From NCBI RefSeq assembly GCF_009908295.1, contig NZ_JAAALO010000008.1, forward strand, positions 186,001 to 250,000: a stretch of 64,000 nucleotides of DNA, read 5' to 3'. The position numbers and the translations under genes are program-made. Shown in pieces: positions 1-8,378 of the stretch; position 1 is the first letter of the stretch; each line of letters opens with the position of its first letter. The notes beneath the pieces are model-generated. The model was not told the origin of the DNA. It saw only the letters and a program-made list of their open reading frames with translations, and did not search any database. This DNA comes from Micromonospora rubida (GTDB lineage: Bacteria > Actinomycetota > Actinomycetes > Mycobacteriales > Micromonosporaceae).

Positions 1-513
1 GGAGGCATTCGCAATCGTCCAGCGTTCCGAGAATGGCTCGCTGACGCCACTGAGGGCAACGCTGACGTGCTGGTGGCCTGGCACGTAGACCGGCTGTCCC
101 GTGAAGGGCTGAACGTGGCAGCGACCATCTTGGACGTGATTGAGGGCAAAGATCCTGAGACAGGCCGTGTGGTCCGCCCTCCGGTGGGGCTGATCGGCTA
201 CGACGACCGGCTTGACTCCGCAGACGGGGAAGGCTTCCGGCTGAACTTCCTCGTCAAGGCCGAGATTGCCCGCGCTGAGCTTCAACGGATGAAGTCACGT
301 AGCCAGGGCTTGGCTACCGCCAACGGTGCCGAGAGCGAGAAGCCAGCAGCGCCGATCAGCATGGCGACCGGAAACTCGATGCTCTTGGCGGCACGTCGGT
401 TGCTGCGGATGGTCAGCAGGGAGGCGATCGGCACAAGCTCGGAGATGCAGGCGTTTGCCCATCCGAACCAATCAGGCGTGCCGATAGGGCTGTTGCTCAT
501 CGTCCAGTCGTGA
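1..513 (+). pseudogene. Serine recombinase fragment (truncated, left edge of window)
   Basis: The frame is open from base 1, so the 5' end lies outside the window. The first ~100 residues look like the second half of a serine recombinase N-terminal catalytic domain: an ADVLVAWHVDRLSRE block (the usual 'D-VLVVWKLDRLSR' helix) and a later EIARAELQRMKSR block (the usual E-RAE-ER-R helix). After about base 300 the translation stops resembling a recombinase and no DNA-binding domain follows; the stop is at 511-513. The break coincides with the end of an oppositely oriented DUF2637 fragment. I read this as a deletion scar of an integrated element. The recombinase identity is fairly secure; the pseudogene status is inference because the upstream part is unseen. 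Confidence 0.65.
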
Positions 514-560
514 ACGTGGGTGAAGCTGGCTGCTCCCGCCGCCAGGCCTACGACAGCCAC
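282..560 (-). pseudogene. DUF2637-like membrane protein fragment of an integrative element
   Basis: On the minus strand, from a GTG at 560, the translation has the pattern of the actinobacterial DUF2637 family: a first hydrophobic segment (AVVGLAAGAASFTHVHDW), a WFGWANACISELVPIASL segment, a basic stretch, then a hydrophobic segment ending in LSAPLAVAKP. DUF2637 proteins are small membrane proteins often encoded in actinomycete integrative-conjugative elements and plasmids near replication and transfer genes. Similarity ends at about base 305, where the sequence runs into the opposing recombinase fragment. The C-terminal half of the family is missing, so this is probably a remnant rather than a working gene. 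Confidence 0.6.
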
Positions 561-753
561 GATGGCTAGCCCCCGGCCTGGCCGGTGCCGACGCTGCCCG
601 CGGGGTGGGACACCGTTCCCTGCTGACCCCGGCCGCGCGGCCCGCCTGCCTACCGGTACTCTTCATCCTTGTTTAACCTGTTCGTGGGGGTTCGTGCCCA
701 GTGTTCGGATAGGGTCTGCGACCGTCCGGTCACCGGAGCATCTCGGAGTAACA

Positions 754-2010
754 GTGCGCAGGAACGCCGCCGCCGTCGTCGTCGCGGCAGTGCTGCCCAT
801 CGTGGCAGCGCTCGCCCCGGTCCACGCCCTGGCCCAGTCGGCCCGCGCCGTCCTCGCCCCGCTGGGCGTGGGCGTGCTGGCCGACGCCATGCCGGACCGG
901 CCGTCCCGGGCCGCCGCCCGTCCGCGCCGAGGGCCGGGGGAACTGCCGGCGACGATCTACGGCGGCGCCTGGCCGACCTCGCACGTGCAGGGCATCGCGG
1001 TCGACCAGCGCCGCGGGTCGGTCTACTGGTCCTTCACCGAGGTGCTGGTCAGGACGGACCTTGGTGGCCGGGTGCTCGGCACGGTCACCGGGATCACCGG
1101 GCACCTGGGCGACCTCGATCTCGATCGGCGCGACGGCCGGGTGTACGCCTCGCTGGAGTACCGCGACGCCGGCGCGTTCTACGTGGCGATCTTCGACGGC
1201 GCCCGGATCGACCGGGTCGGCATCGACGCCCAGACCGGCGGGGTGCTGACCACCGTGCACCTGCGCGACGTGGCCAGGGACTTCGCCGCCGGGGCGGACG
1301 GGGACGGCGGGTCGGCCGGCGGCACGCCACGACGGCACCGCTACGGCGCCAGCGGCGTGGACGGCATCTCGTTCGGGCCGCCGCTGGGCGACCCGGACGG
1401 CCCGGACGTGTTGATGGTGGCGTACGGCGTCTACCCCGACCTCCGTCGCCGCGACAACGACCACCAGGTGCTGCTCGCCTACGACGTGCGCGACTGGCAG
1501 CGCTTCGCCCGGCCGCTGGACGAGCGGCACCCGCACCGCAGCGGGCCCCAGGCGGCCGACGACAAGGTCTTCGTCCGCACCGGCAACACCGCCTACGGCG
1601 TGCAGACCCTGGAGTACGACCGGCACACCGGCCGGTGGCTGATGGCCGTGTACCCCGGCGGCAAGCAGGGCTGGCCGAACTACTCGCTCTATGCCGTCGA
1701 CGGGGCGACCCCGCCGAGGCGGGGCGTGGTGCGCGGGCAGCCGGCGGGGGAGACCGGCCGGCTCGCCACCCTCGCCCCGGCCGGCCTGTCCGACCGGCGC
1801 ACCGGGGTCCGGGGCTGGATGTCCCCCGGCAGTCGGGGCCTGGAGTCGCTCGGTGACGGCAGCTTCTACCTGGTGACCGGCGGGTGGATCATGGTGGACG
1901 GGCAGCGCCGCCAGGACGCGACGGCGACGCTGCACCGGTGGACCGGCGACACCCCGATGCCGTTCGACCGGGTGTCGACGGCGAAGGCCCGCCCGTCGTA
2001 CCCGCTCTGA
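754..2010 (+). CDS. Secreted protein of unknown function, possible beta-propeller
   Basis: This is a 418-residue protein. I chose the GTG at 754 because it gives a clean signal peptide (two arginines, a hydrophobic core AAAVVVAAVLPIVAALA, then an Ala-rich cleavage region) with a weak CGGAG box upstream. Reading the same frame from further upstream only adds unlikely sequence. The mature part has repeated short strands with phrases such as HVQGIAVDQRRGSVYW, GDLDLDRRDGRVYA and QTLEYDRHTGRWLMAVYPGG, as in secreted beta-propeller or sugar-binding proteins. No catalytic motif is recognised and no specific family is claimed. It stands alone beside the element remnant and convergent with the HAAS/PadR pair. 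Confidence 0.75.
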   Translation: MRRNAAAVVVAAVLPIVAALAPVHALAQSARAVLAPLGVGVLADAMPDRPSRAAARPRRGPGELPATIYGGAWPTSHVQGIAVDQRRGSVYWSFTEVLVRTDLGGRVLGTVTGITGHLGDLDLDRRDGRVYASLEYRDAGAFYVAIFDGARIDRVGIDAQTGGVLTTVHLRDVARDFAAGADGDGGSAGGTPRRHRYGASGVDGISFGPPLGDPDGPDVLMVAYGVYPDLRRRDNDHQVLLAYDVRDWQRFARPLDERHPHRSGPQAADDKVFVRTGNTAYGVQTLEYDRHTGRWLMAVYPGGKQGWPNYSLYAVDGATPPRRGVVRGQPAGETGRLATLAPAGLSDRRTGVRGWMSPGSRGLESLGDGSFYLVTGGWIMVDGQRRQDATATLHRWTGDTPMPFDRVSTAKARPSYPL

Positions 2011-2069
2011 TCCGTCGCGGCGGCCCGGCCCGCCGGTGACGACGTGCCGGGCCGGGGCGGCGGGGGCGG

Positions 2070-3017
2070 TCAGCCCGCGCGTCGGGCCTTGACCCCGGAG
2101 TCGATCAGGTCCCAGACCAGGATCACCACCGTGGTGATGATCGTGATCACGGTGATCGACCGTAGGTTGCCCTCGTCCTGGAGCCAGGAAAAGCGCTCGA
2201 TCAGGTCCGGGTTGAGCAGCCGGTCGTTCGCCAGCAGCCAGACCACGGGCACCGAGAACGCCAGGTCCAGCACGGCCTTCACCGCGACCAGCGGCCAGGT
2301 CCAGCGCCCGACGCGGTACTTGACCAGCTCGAAGACCACGCCGGCCAGCAGCACGGCCATCAGCACCGGCAGCCACGACCGCCACAGCACCGGGTCGAGC
2401 AGCGGGATGCGCTCGCCGTCGACCTGCCGCGCCCACGACCAGAAGTGCTGCCAGGGCAGGAAGGCCGCGGCGAACAGCAGGAAGGCGGCGGACGCGGCGA
2501 TGTCGGTCAGGGTCATGTCCTGCTTCTCGGACACCTCGGGCAGTTGGTCGACCGTCCACGCCGGCAGCTTCAGCGCCGGGTCGGCGCGCTCGATGATCGC
2601 GAAGGTCAGGGTCACCCAGAACGTGACCTGGATCGCGACCTCGAAGGCGGTGCCGAACCCGGAGGTGATCGCGGCGGCCGGGCCGTCTCCGGTGGCCGCC
2701 CCGGCCACCCCGACCAGCGTGCCCACCAGCGCCGGGACGAAGGTGAGCAGCAGCCGCAGCAGTCGCTGCCAGTGCAGGTAGTAGGTGGGGCCGATGAGTT
2801 GCAACCGGCGGTCGGCGTACCGGGCGGCGAGGCGGTCGGGGTTGCCGAGCTCGTTGAGCACCTCGCGCTCGGCGGTGGCGGCGTCCTGCCCGGCTCCCGT
2901 CCGGCCCTCGATCATGTCCTCGATCGAGCCGCGCAGCTCGGTGGCGATCTCCTCCCGCCGGGGGGCGGGCACCGCGCGCAGGGTGGCGGAGAGGTAGCGG
3001 TCGGTCAGCGAACTCAT
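2070..3017 (-). CDS. HAAS-domain multi-pass membrane protein
   Basis: This 315-residue protein starts with ~80 residues typical of a HAAS signalling domain (SLTDRYLSATLRAVPAPRRE, then ELRGSIEDMIEG and EREVLNELGNPDRLAARYAD). Six predicted membrane segments follow. HAAS domains are regularly paired with PadR regulators and are thought to link membrane transporters to transcription control. The start at 3017 overlaps the stop of the PadR gene by four bases (ATGA), so the two are translationally coupled. The transported substrate, if any, cannot be told from sequence. Confidence 0.85.
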   Translation of the reverse strand: MSSLTDRYLSATLRAVPAPRREEIATELRGSIEDMIEGRTGAGQDAATAEREVLNELGNPDRLAARYADRRLQLIGPTYYLHWQRLLRLLLTFVPALVGTLVGVAGAATGDGPAAAITSGFGTAFEVAIQVTFWVTLTFAIIERADPALKLPAWTVDQLPEVSEKQDMTLTDIAASAAFLLFAAAFLPWQHFWSWARQVDGERIPLLDPVLWRSWLPVLMAVLLAGVVFELVKYRVGRWTWPLVAVKAVLDLAFSVPVVWLLANDRLLNPDLIERFSWLQDEGNLRSITVITIITTVVILVWDLIDSGVKARRAG

Positions 3018-3355
3018 CGATCCAGTCCTTCGATCAGGCCGGTAAGGGATTTCTGCACGGCGGAGAGGTCGGTCAGCAGCAGACGCAGCACCGTCTCGCC
3101 GTCGTCGCTGGTCTGGTAGAACTTCCGCGGCCGGCGCTCCTCGGTGTTCCACTCGCTGGTCAGCAGCCCCTGCTCCTCCAGTCGGCGGAGCAGGGGGTAG
3201 AGCGTGTTGGCGTCCACCGGGAAGCCGTGGTCGGCGAGCCGCTGGAGCAGCGCGTAGCCGTAGCCCGGCTGGCGCAGCGCGACCAGGCTCGCCACCACCA
3301 CCGTCCCCCGGCGCAGCTCCTGTAGATGGGTCCGCAGGATGTCGTCGCTCACCAT
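3014..3355 (-). CDS. PadR-family transcriptional regulator
   Basis: This 113-residue protein is the size of a minimal PadR repressor. The winged helix-turn-helix is clear: GYGYALLQRLADHG, DANTLYPLLRRLEEQGLL and then the wing RRPRKFYQTSDDGE. A short C-terminal helix would form the dimer. It is the first gene of a two-gene operon with the HAAS membrane protein downstream. It most likely represses its own promoter, which would lie at about 3356-3400 between this gene and dnaE. The ligand is unknown. Confidence 0.93.
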   Translation of the reverse strand: MVSDDILRTHLQELRRGTVVVASLVALRQPGYGYALLQRLADHGFPVDANTLYPLLRRLEEQGLLTSEWNTEERRPRKFYQTSDDGETVLRLLLTDLSAVQKSLTGLIEGLDR

Positions 3356-3365
3356 GCCTCACACC

Positions 3366-3395
3366 ATACTGTATGCCACACACTATTGTCATCTG
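3366..3395 (-). promoter_or_regulatory. Possible PadR operator/promoter region
   Basis: Just upstream of the PadR start lies an AT-richer stretch, rare in this GC-rich DNA, containing the short inverted repeat ATACTGTAT followed within ~10 bases by ACACACTATTGTC. PadR repressors commonly bind such repeats over their own promoter. The match is to position and symmetry only, not to a proven site. Confidence 0.4.
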
Positions 3396-3492
3396 GCACA
3401 TCGTTGTTCCCGGCCGACCACGTTCGGGTGGCCCGTGGAGACGCGGGCCACCACCCCCGGCGCGGACGGTGGAGCCGGCCCGGTCGCCTCGG

Positions 3493-3498
3493 TAGGGT
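3493..3498 (+). promoter_or_regulatory. Candidate -10 box for dnaE
   Basis: TAGGGT fits the actinobacterial TANNNT -10 element and lies 52-57 bases upstream of the chosen dnaE start. No clear -35 is seen. It is a guess from pattern only. Confidence 0.3.
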
Positions 3499-3550
3499 GG
3501 TGCCCGGCCAGTCCGGCCGACCCATGATTCGACCCGGGGGGGCGCTCTGC

Positions 3551-6500
3551 ATGGGCGATTCGTTCGCGCATCTGCACGTGCACACCGAGTACTCGATGCT
3601 CGACGGTGCGGCCAGGCTCAAGGACCTGTTCGCCGAGGCCAGCCGGCTCGGCATGTCGGCGGTCGCGATGACCGACCACGGCAACATGCACGGCGCGAAC
3701 GACTTCTACAAGCAGGCGATGGCCGCCGGGATCACCCCGATCCTGGGCGTCGAGGCGTACGTCGCGCCGGAGTCGCGCTACCACAAGGCGCGGGTCAAGT
3801 GGGGCCGGCCGGAGCAGAAGAGCGACGACATCTCCGGCAACGGCGCGATCACCCACAAGACGATGTGGGCGGCCAACAAGACGGGCCTGCACAACCTGTT
3901 CACGCTCAACTCGCGCGCCTCCATGGAGGGTCACTACGTCAAGTGGCCCCGGATGGACATGGAGCTGATCTCCGAGCACGCCGAGGGGATCATGGCCACC
4001 ACCGGCTGCCCCTCCGGCGCGGTGCAGACCCGGCTGCGGCTCGGCCAGTTCGACGAGGCCCTCAAGGTCGCCTCCGCGTACCAGGACATCTTCGGCAAGG
4101 AGAACTACTTCCTGGAGCTGATGGACCACGGGCTGAGCATCGAGCATCGGGTCCGTGAGGGGCTCACCGAGATCGGGAAGAAGCTCGGCATCCCGCCGGT
4201 GGTCACCAACGACTCGCACTACACCCACGAGGCCCAGGCCGAGGCGCACGACGTCCTGCTCTGCGTGCAGACCGGCAGCAACATCGCCGACCCGAACCGG
4301 TTCCGCTTCGAGGGCGGCGGCTACTTCATCAAGTCCGCCGACCAGATGCGCGCCGTGGACTCCTCGGAACTGTGGTTGGAGGGCTGCCGCAACACCCTGC
4401 TGGTCGCCGAGAAGGTCGACCCGACCGGGATGTTCGAGTTCCACAACCTGATGCCCCGCTTCCCCGTGCCGGAGGGGGAGACCGAGGAGTCCTGGTTCCG
4501 CAAGGAGACCTTCGTCGGCCTGGCCCGCCGCTACCCCGGCGGCATCCCCGAGGGCCACCTCGTCCAGGCCGAGTACGAGCTGGGCGTCATCAACCAGATG
4601 GGCTTCCCGTCGTACTTCCTCGTGGTCGCCGACTTCATCCAGTGGGCGAAGAACCAGGGCATCGCGGTCGGTCCGGGCCGTGGCTCGGCCGCCGGCTCCC
4701 TCGTCGCGTACGCGCTGGGCATCACCGACCTGGACCCGATCCTGCACGGGCTGATCTTCGAGCGGTTCCTCAACCCCGAGCGCGTCTCGATGCCCGACGT
4801 CGACATCGACTTCGACGAGCGCCGGCGCGGCGAGGTGATCAAGTACGTCACCGACAAGTGGGGCGAGGACAAGGTCGCCCAGATCGCCACCTTCGGCACG
4901 ATCAAGGCGAAGGCCGCGATCAAGGACTCGGCCCGGGTGCTCGGCTTCCCGTACGCCGTCGGCGACCGGATCACCAAGGCCATGCCCCCGGCGGTGATGG
5001 GCAAGGACATCCCGCTCACCGGCATCTTCGACCCGAAGCACCCCCGCTACGCCGAGGCCGGCGAGATCCGTGGCCTGTACGAGTCGGACCCGGACGTGCG
5101 CAAGGTCATCGACACGGCGAAGGGCATCGAGGGGCTGATCCGGCAGACCGGCGTGCACGCCGCCGGCGTGATCATGTCCGCCGAGCCGATCATCGAGCAC
5201 ATCCCGCTGACCCGCCGGGACGCCGACGGGGCCATCATCACCCAGTTCGACTACCCGACGTGCGAGTCGCTCGGGCTGTTGAAGATGGACTTCCTCGGCC
5301 TGCGCAACCTGACGATCATCGACGACGCGGTCAAGAACATCCAGCTCAACCACGGCCTGGAACTGGACCTGTTGGCGTTGCCGCTCGACGACAAGGCCGC
5401 CTACGAGCTGCTGGCCCGGGGCGACACCCTGGGGGTTTTCCAGCTCGACGGCGGGCCGATGCGGTCGCTGCTGCGGCTGATGAAGCCGGACAACTTCGAG
5501 GACATCTCCGCCGTCCTGGCGCTCTACCGGCCCGGCCCGATGGGCGTCGACTCGCACACCAACTACGCGCTGCGCAAGAACGGCCTCCAGGAGATCACCC
5601 CGATCCACCCGGAGCTGGAGGAGCCGCTGCGGGAGATCCTCGCCCCCACCCACGGCCTGATCGTCTACCAGGAGCAGGTGCAGCGCGCCGCGCAGATCCT
5701 CGCCGGCTACACCCTCGGCCAGGCCGACCTGCTGCGCCGGGCGATGGGCAAGAAGAAGAAGGAGATCCTCGACAAGGAGTTCGTGCCGTTCCGCGACGGC
5801 TGCCGCGAGCGCGGCTACTCCGACGAGGCCATCCAGGCCGTGTGGGACGTGCTGGTCCCGTTCGCCGGGTACGCCTTCAACAAGGCCCACTCCGCCGCCT
5901 ACGGGCTGGTCTCCTACTGGACGGCGTACCTCAAGGCGCACTACCCGGCCGAGTACATGGGCGGGCTGCTCACCTCCGTCGGCGACGACAAGGACAAGAT
6001 GGCGCTCTACCTGTCGGAGTGCCGGCGGATGGGCATCCAGGTCCTCCCGCCCGACGTGAACACCTCGGCCGGGCCGTTCACCCCGGTCGGCAAGGACATC
6101 CGGTTCGGCCTCGCCGCGATCCGCAACGTCGGCGCGAACGTCGTCGCCGCGATCATGCGCTGCCGCCAGGAGAAGGGCGAGTACGCCGACTTCTACGACT
6201 TCCTGTCCAAGGTCGACGCGGTGGTCTGCAACAAGAAGACCATCGAATCGCTGATCAAGGCCGGCGCGTTCGACGTCATGAACCACCCCCGCAAGGGCCT
6301 GCTCTCCGTGCACGCCGACGCCATCGACGCGTACGCCGACGTCAAGCGCAAGGAGGCCGTCGGCCAGTACGACCTGTTCGGCGCCGGCTTCGGCGACACC
6401 GAGGCGGCCGGCAGCACCACGGTCATGCCGACCATCGGCGAGGCCGAGTGGGACAAGCGTGACAAGCTCGCCTTCGAGCGCGAGATGCTCGGCCTGTACG

Positions 6501-7084
6501 TCTCCGACCACCCGCTGTTCGGCCTGGAACACGTGCTCGGCGCGGCGGCGGACTGCACCATCGCCTCCCTGTCCGAGGAGGGCACCGTCCCCGACGGCGC
6601 GGTGGTCACCCTCGCCGGCATCCTCTCCGGCGTGCAGCGGCGGGTCACCAAGCAGGGCCGGGCCTGGGCGTCGGCCACCCTGGAGGACCTGGCCGGCGGC
6701 GTGGAGGCGCTGTTCTTCCCGAACACGTACGAGGTGATCGGCCAGTACATCGCCGAGGACGCGATCGTGGTCGTCAAGGGGCGGGTGGACCGCCGCGACG
6801 ACACCCCGCGCATCATGGCGATGGACATGCAGCTTCCGGACGTCAGCAGCACCCCGGGCAGCAAACCGGTCACCCTCACCATCCCGGTGCACCGGTGCAC
6901 GCCGCCACTGGTGAAGCAGATCAAGGAGACCCTGGTGCTGCACCCCGGCGACACCGAGGTGCACGTCAAGCTGCTCAACGGCGGCAAGACCACCACGCTG
7001 CGGCTCGGCCCGTTCCGGGTCGCCGCCACCACGGCGCTGATGGGGGACCTGAAGAGCGTCCTCGGCCCCGCCAACGTCACCTGA
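3551..7084 (+). CDS. dnaE: DNA polymerase III alpha subunit
   Basis: This 1177-residue protein is the replicative polymerase catalytic subunit, which extends DNA at the fork. In order it has: a PHP domain at the N terminus (FAHLHVHTEYSMLDG), the polymerase core with the acidic metal-binding motif PDVDIDFDERRR at about residues 414-425, the GPGRGSAAGS motif just before it, the AGYAFNKAHSAAYG motif, and a C-terminal OB-fold region. Length matches actinobacterial DnaE1. I chose the ATG at 3551 because the family starts directly at MGDSFAHLHVH; an in-frame ATG at 3524 would add nine residues. Polymerase III alpha with a PHP domain is the essential copy in actinomycetes; DnaE2-type proteins are shorter and usually sit with imuA/imuB, absent here. 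Confidence 0.97.
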   Translation: MGDSFAHLHVHTEYSMLDGAARLKDLFAEASRLGMSAVAMTDHGNMHGANDFYKQAMAAGITPILGVEAYVAPESRYHKARVKWGRPEQKSDDISGNGAITHKTMWAANKTGLHNLFTLNSRASMEGHYVKWPRMDMELISEHAEGIMATTGCPSGAVQTRLRLGQFDEALKVASAYQDIFGKENYFLELMDHGLSIEHRVREGLTEIGKKLGIPPVVTNDSHYTHEAQAEAHDVLLCVQTGSNIADPNRFRFEGGGYFIKSADQMRAVDSSELWLEGCRNTLLVAEKVDPTGMFEFHNLMPRFPVPEGETEESWFRKETFVGLARRYPGGIPEGHLVQAEYELGVINQMGFPSYFLVVADFIQWAKNQGIAVGPGRGSAAGSLVAYALGITDLDPILHGLIFERFLNPERVSMPDVDIDFDERRRGEVIKYVTDKWGEDKVAQIATFGTIKAKAAIKDSARVLGFPYAVGDRITKAMPPAVMGKDIPLTGIFDPKHPRYAEAGEIRGLYESDPDVRKVIDTAKGIEGLIRQTGVHAAGVIMSAEPIIEHIPLTRRDADGAIITQFDYPTCESLGLLKMDFLGLRNLTIIDDAVKNIQLNHGLELDLLALPLDDKAAYELLARGDTLGVFQLDGGPMRSLLRLMKPDNFEDISAVLALYRPGPMGVDSHTNYALRKNGLQEITPIHPELEEPLREILAPTHGLIVYQEQVQRAAQILAGYTLGQADLLRRAMGKKKKEILDKEFVPFRDGCRERGYSDEAIQAVWDVLVPFAGYAFNKAHSAAYGLVSYWTAYLKAHYPAEYMGGLLTSVGDDKDKMALYLSECRRMGIQVLPPDVNTSAGPFTPVGKDIRFGLAAIRNVGANVVAAIMRCRQEKGEYADFYDFLSKVDAVVCNKKTIESLIKAGAFDVMNHPRKGLLSVHADAIDAYADVKRKEAVGQYDLFGAGFGDTEAAGSTTVMPTIGEAEWDKRDKLAFEREMLGLYVSDHPLFGLEHVLGAAADCTIASLSEEGTVPDGAVVTLAGILSGVQRRVTKQGRAWASATLEDLAGGVEALFFPNTYEVIGQYIAEDAIVVVKGRVDRRDDTPRIMAMDMQLPDVSSTPGSKPVTLTIPVHRCTPPLVKQIKETLVLHPGDTEVHVKLLNGGKTTTLRLGPFRVAATTALMGDLKSVLGPANVT

Positions 7085-7287
7085 CGCCACGGCCCCGCGT
7101 CCCCAGCATGGGGACGATTCCCTGCGCCCCGGCCCGGCGACACCCACGGCCCTCGCGGTGCCCGGCCCGCGCGAGGGTCGCCGGGAGCCGCCGGGCGGGG
7201 CGCGGGTGGGCTCCCACCGCGCCAGGGGACGACCGGTGCGGAGGCCGCGAGCGCGGGATTGGCCGTCCCGGTACGCGGCGCGGGTGA

Positions 7288-7293
7288 CTAGCG
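7288..7293 (+). promoter_or_regulatory. Candidate -10 box for a leaderless transcript
   Basis: TAGCGT lies eight bases upstream of the GTG at 7302. This spacing would place the transcription start at or next to the start codon, as is common for leaderless actinobacterial mRNAs. No Shine-Dalgarno sequence is needed or clearly seen. It supports the start choice for the aminotransferase. Confidence 0.4.
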
Positions 7294-7301
7294 TCGGCAG
7301 G

Positions 7302-8339
7302 GTGGAGATCGCACAGGCGCAGACGTTGTGGCAGCCGCAGCCGGGCTGGCTGAACACCGCGAGTTACGGGCTGCCGCCCGAGCCGGCGTGGGACGCGGTG
7401 CAGGAGGCGCTGGCCGACTGGCGGGCGGGGCGTACCTCGTGGGAGGGCTGGGGGCAGGCCACCGAGCGGTCCCGGGTCGCCTTCGCCGGTCTGGTCGGGG
7501 TGCCGGTCGCCGACGTCGCGGTCGGCAGCACGGTCTCCCAACTGCTGGCCCCGGTCGCCGCCGCCCTGCCCGTCGGCGCGACCGTCGTGGTGCCGGAGGT
7601 CGAGTTCACCTCCAACCTCTTCCCGTGGCTGGTGCAGGCCGAGCGGGGTGTCCGGGTGCGCACCGTGCCGCTGGCGGGGCTGGTCGACGCGATCGACGCC
7701 GACACCGACCTGGTCGCGTTCAGTCTGGTGCAGTCGGCCGACGGCGCGATCGCCCCGTACGACGAGATCGTCGCGGCGGCCCGGGCGCACGGCGCGCTCG
7801 TCGCCGTCGACGCCACCCAGGCGTGCGGCTGGCTGCCGTTCGACGCGGGCCTCGCCGACGTGGTCGTGGTGGGGGCGTACAAGTGGCTGATGGCTCCGCG
7901 CGGCTCGGCGTTCGCCTACCTCGCGCCCGCGCTGCGCGAGCGGCTACGCCCCGACGCCGCCAACTGGTACGCGGGGGAGGACCCGCACGCCTCCTACTAC
8001 GGCCCGCCGCTGCGCCTGGCCGACGACGCCCGCCGGTTCGACATCTCGCCGGCCTGGTTCAGCTGGGTCGGTACGACCCCCGCCCTGGAACTGGTCGCCG
8101 AGATCGGCGTGCCGGCCGTGCAGGCGTACGACGTCGCGCTGGCCAACCGGTTCCTCACCGGGCTGGGCCGGCCGCCGGGGGAGAGCGCGATCGTCACCGT
8201 GGAGGTGCCCGGCGCGGCGGAGCGGCTGGAGCGGGCCGGCATCCGGGCGGCGGTCCGCGCCGGCCGGGTCAGGGCGTCCTTCCACGTCTACTCGACCGAG
8301 GACGACGTCGACCTCGCCCTGGACGCGCTCACCGGCTGA
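7302..8339 (+). CDS. Aminotransferase class V family PLP enzyme
   Basis: This 345-residue fold-type I PLP enzyme carries the class V pattern: a TASYG substrate loop near the N terminus, LVAVDATQACGWLPFD with the PLP-nitrogen Asp, and VVGAYKWLMAPRG with the Schiff-base lysine. Relatives include isopenicillin-N epimerase-like, kynureninase-like and cysteine desulfurase-like proteins; the sequence does not say which substrate is used. It lacks a desulfurase cysteine loop of the standard kind, so a role in Fe-S assembly is unlikely. It stands alone between dnaE and the SPFH gene. The in-frame GTG at 7284 is an alternative start. Confidence 0.85.
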   Translation: MEIAQAQTLWQPQPGWLNTASYGLPPEPAWDAVQEALADWRAGRTSWEGWGQATERSRVAFAGLVGVPVADVAVGSTVSQLLAPVAAALPVGATVVVPEVEFTSNLFPWLVQAERGVRVRTVPLAGLVDAIDADTDLVAFSLVQSADGAIAPYDEIVAAARAHGALVAVDATQACGWLPFDAGLADVVVVGAYKWLMAPRGSAFAYLAPALRERLRPDAANWYAGEDPHASYYGPPLRLADDARRFDISPAWFSWVGTTPALELVAEIGVPAVQAYDVALANRFLTGLGRPPGESAIVTVEVPGAAERLERAGIRAAVRAGRVRASFHVYSTEDDVDLALDALTG

Positions 8340-8378
8340 ACCGGGGCGCGTCCGGGCGGGGTCAGCTCCGGTCGGCCG

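Noticed and set aside
520..753. N-terminal extension of the secreted protein from 520
   Set aside because: It would place ~78 Arg/Pro-rich residues before an obvious signal peptide and overlap the element remnant.
3014..3401. Extended start for the HAAS protein that would run through the padR gene
   Set aside because: The ATG at 3017 with ATGA overlap and the HAAS N terminus is clearly better; the longer frame is the padR gene read out of frame.
3389..7357. Very long open frame opposite dnaE on the minus strand (over 1300 codons)
   Set aside because: It is an antisense shadow produced by GC-rich third positions of dnaE. Its composition is Arg/Gly/Val/Asp rich, it has no start signal and no motif. 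Similar shadows opposite relA (21181-24081) and alaS (43321-47700) were dropped for the same reason.
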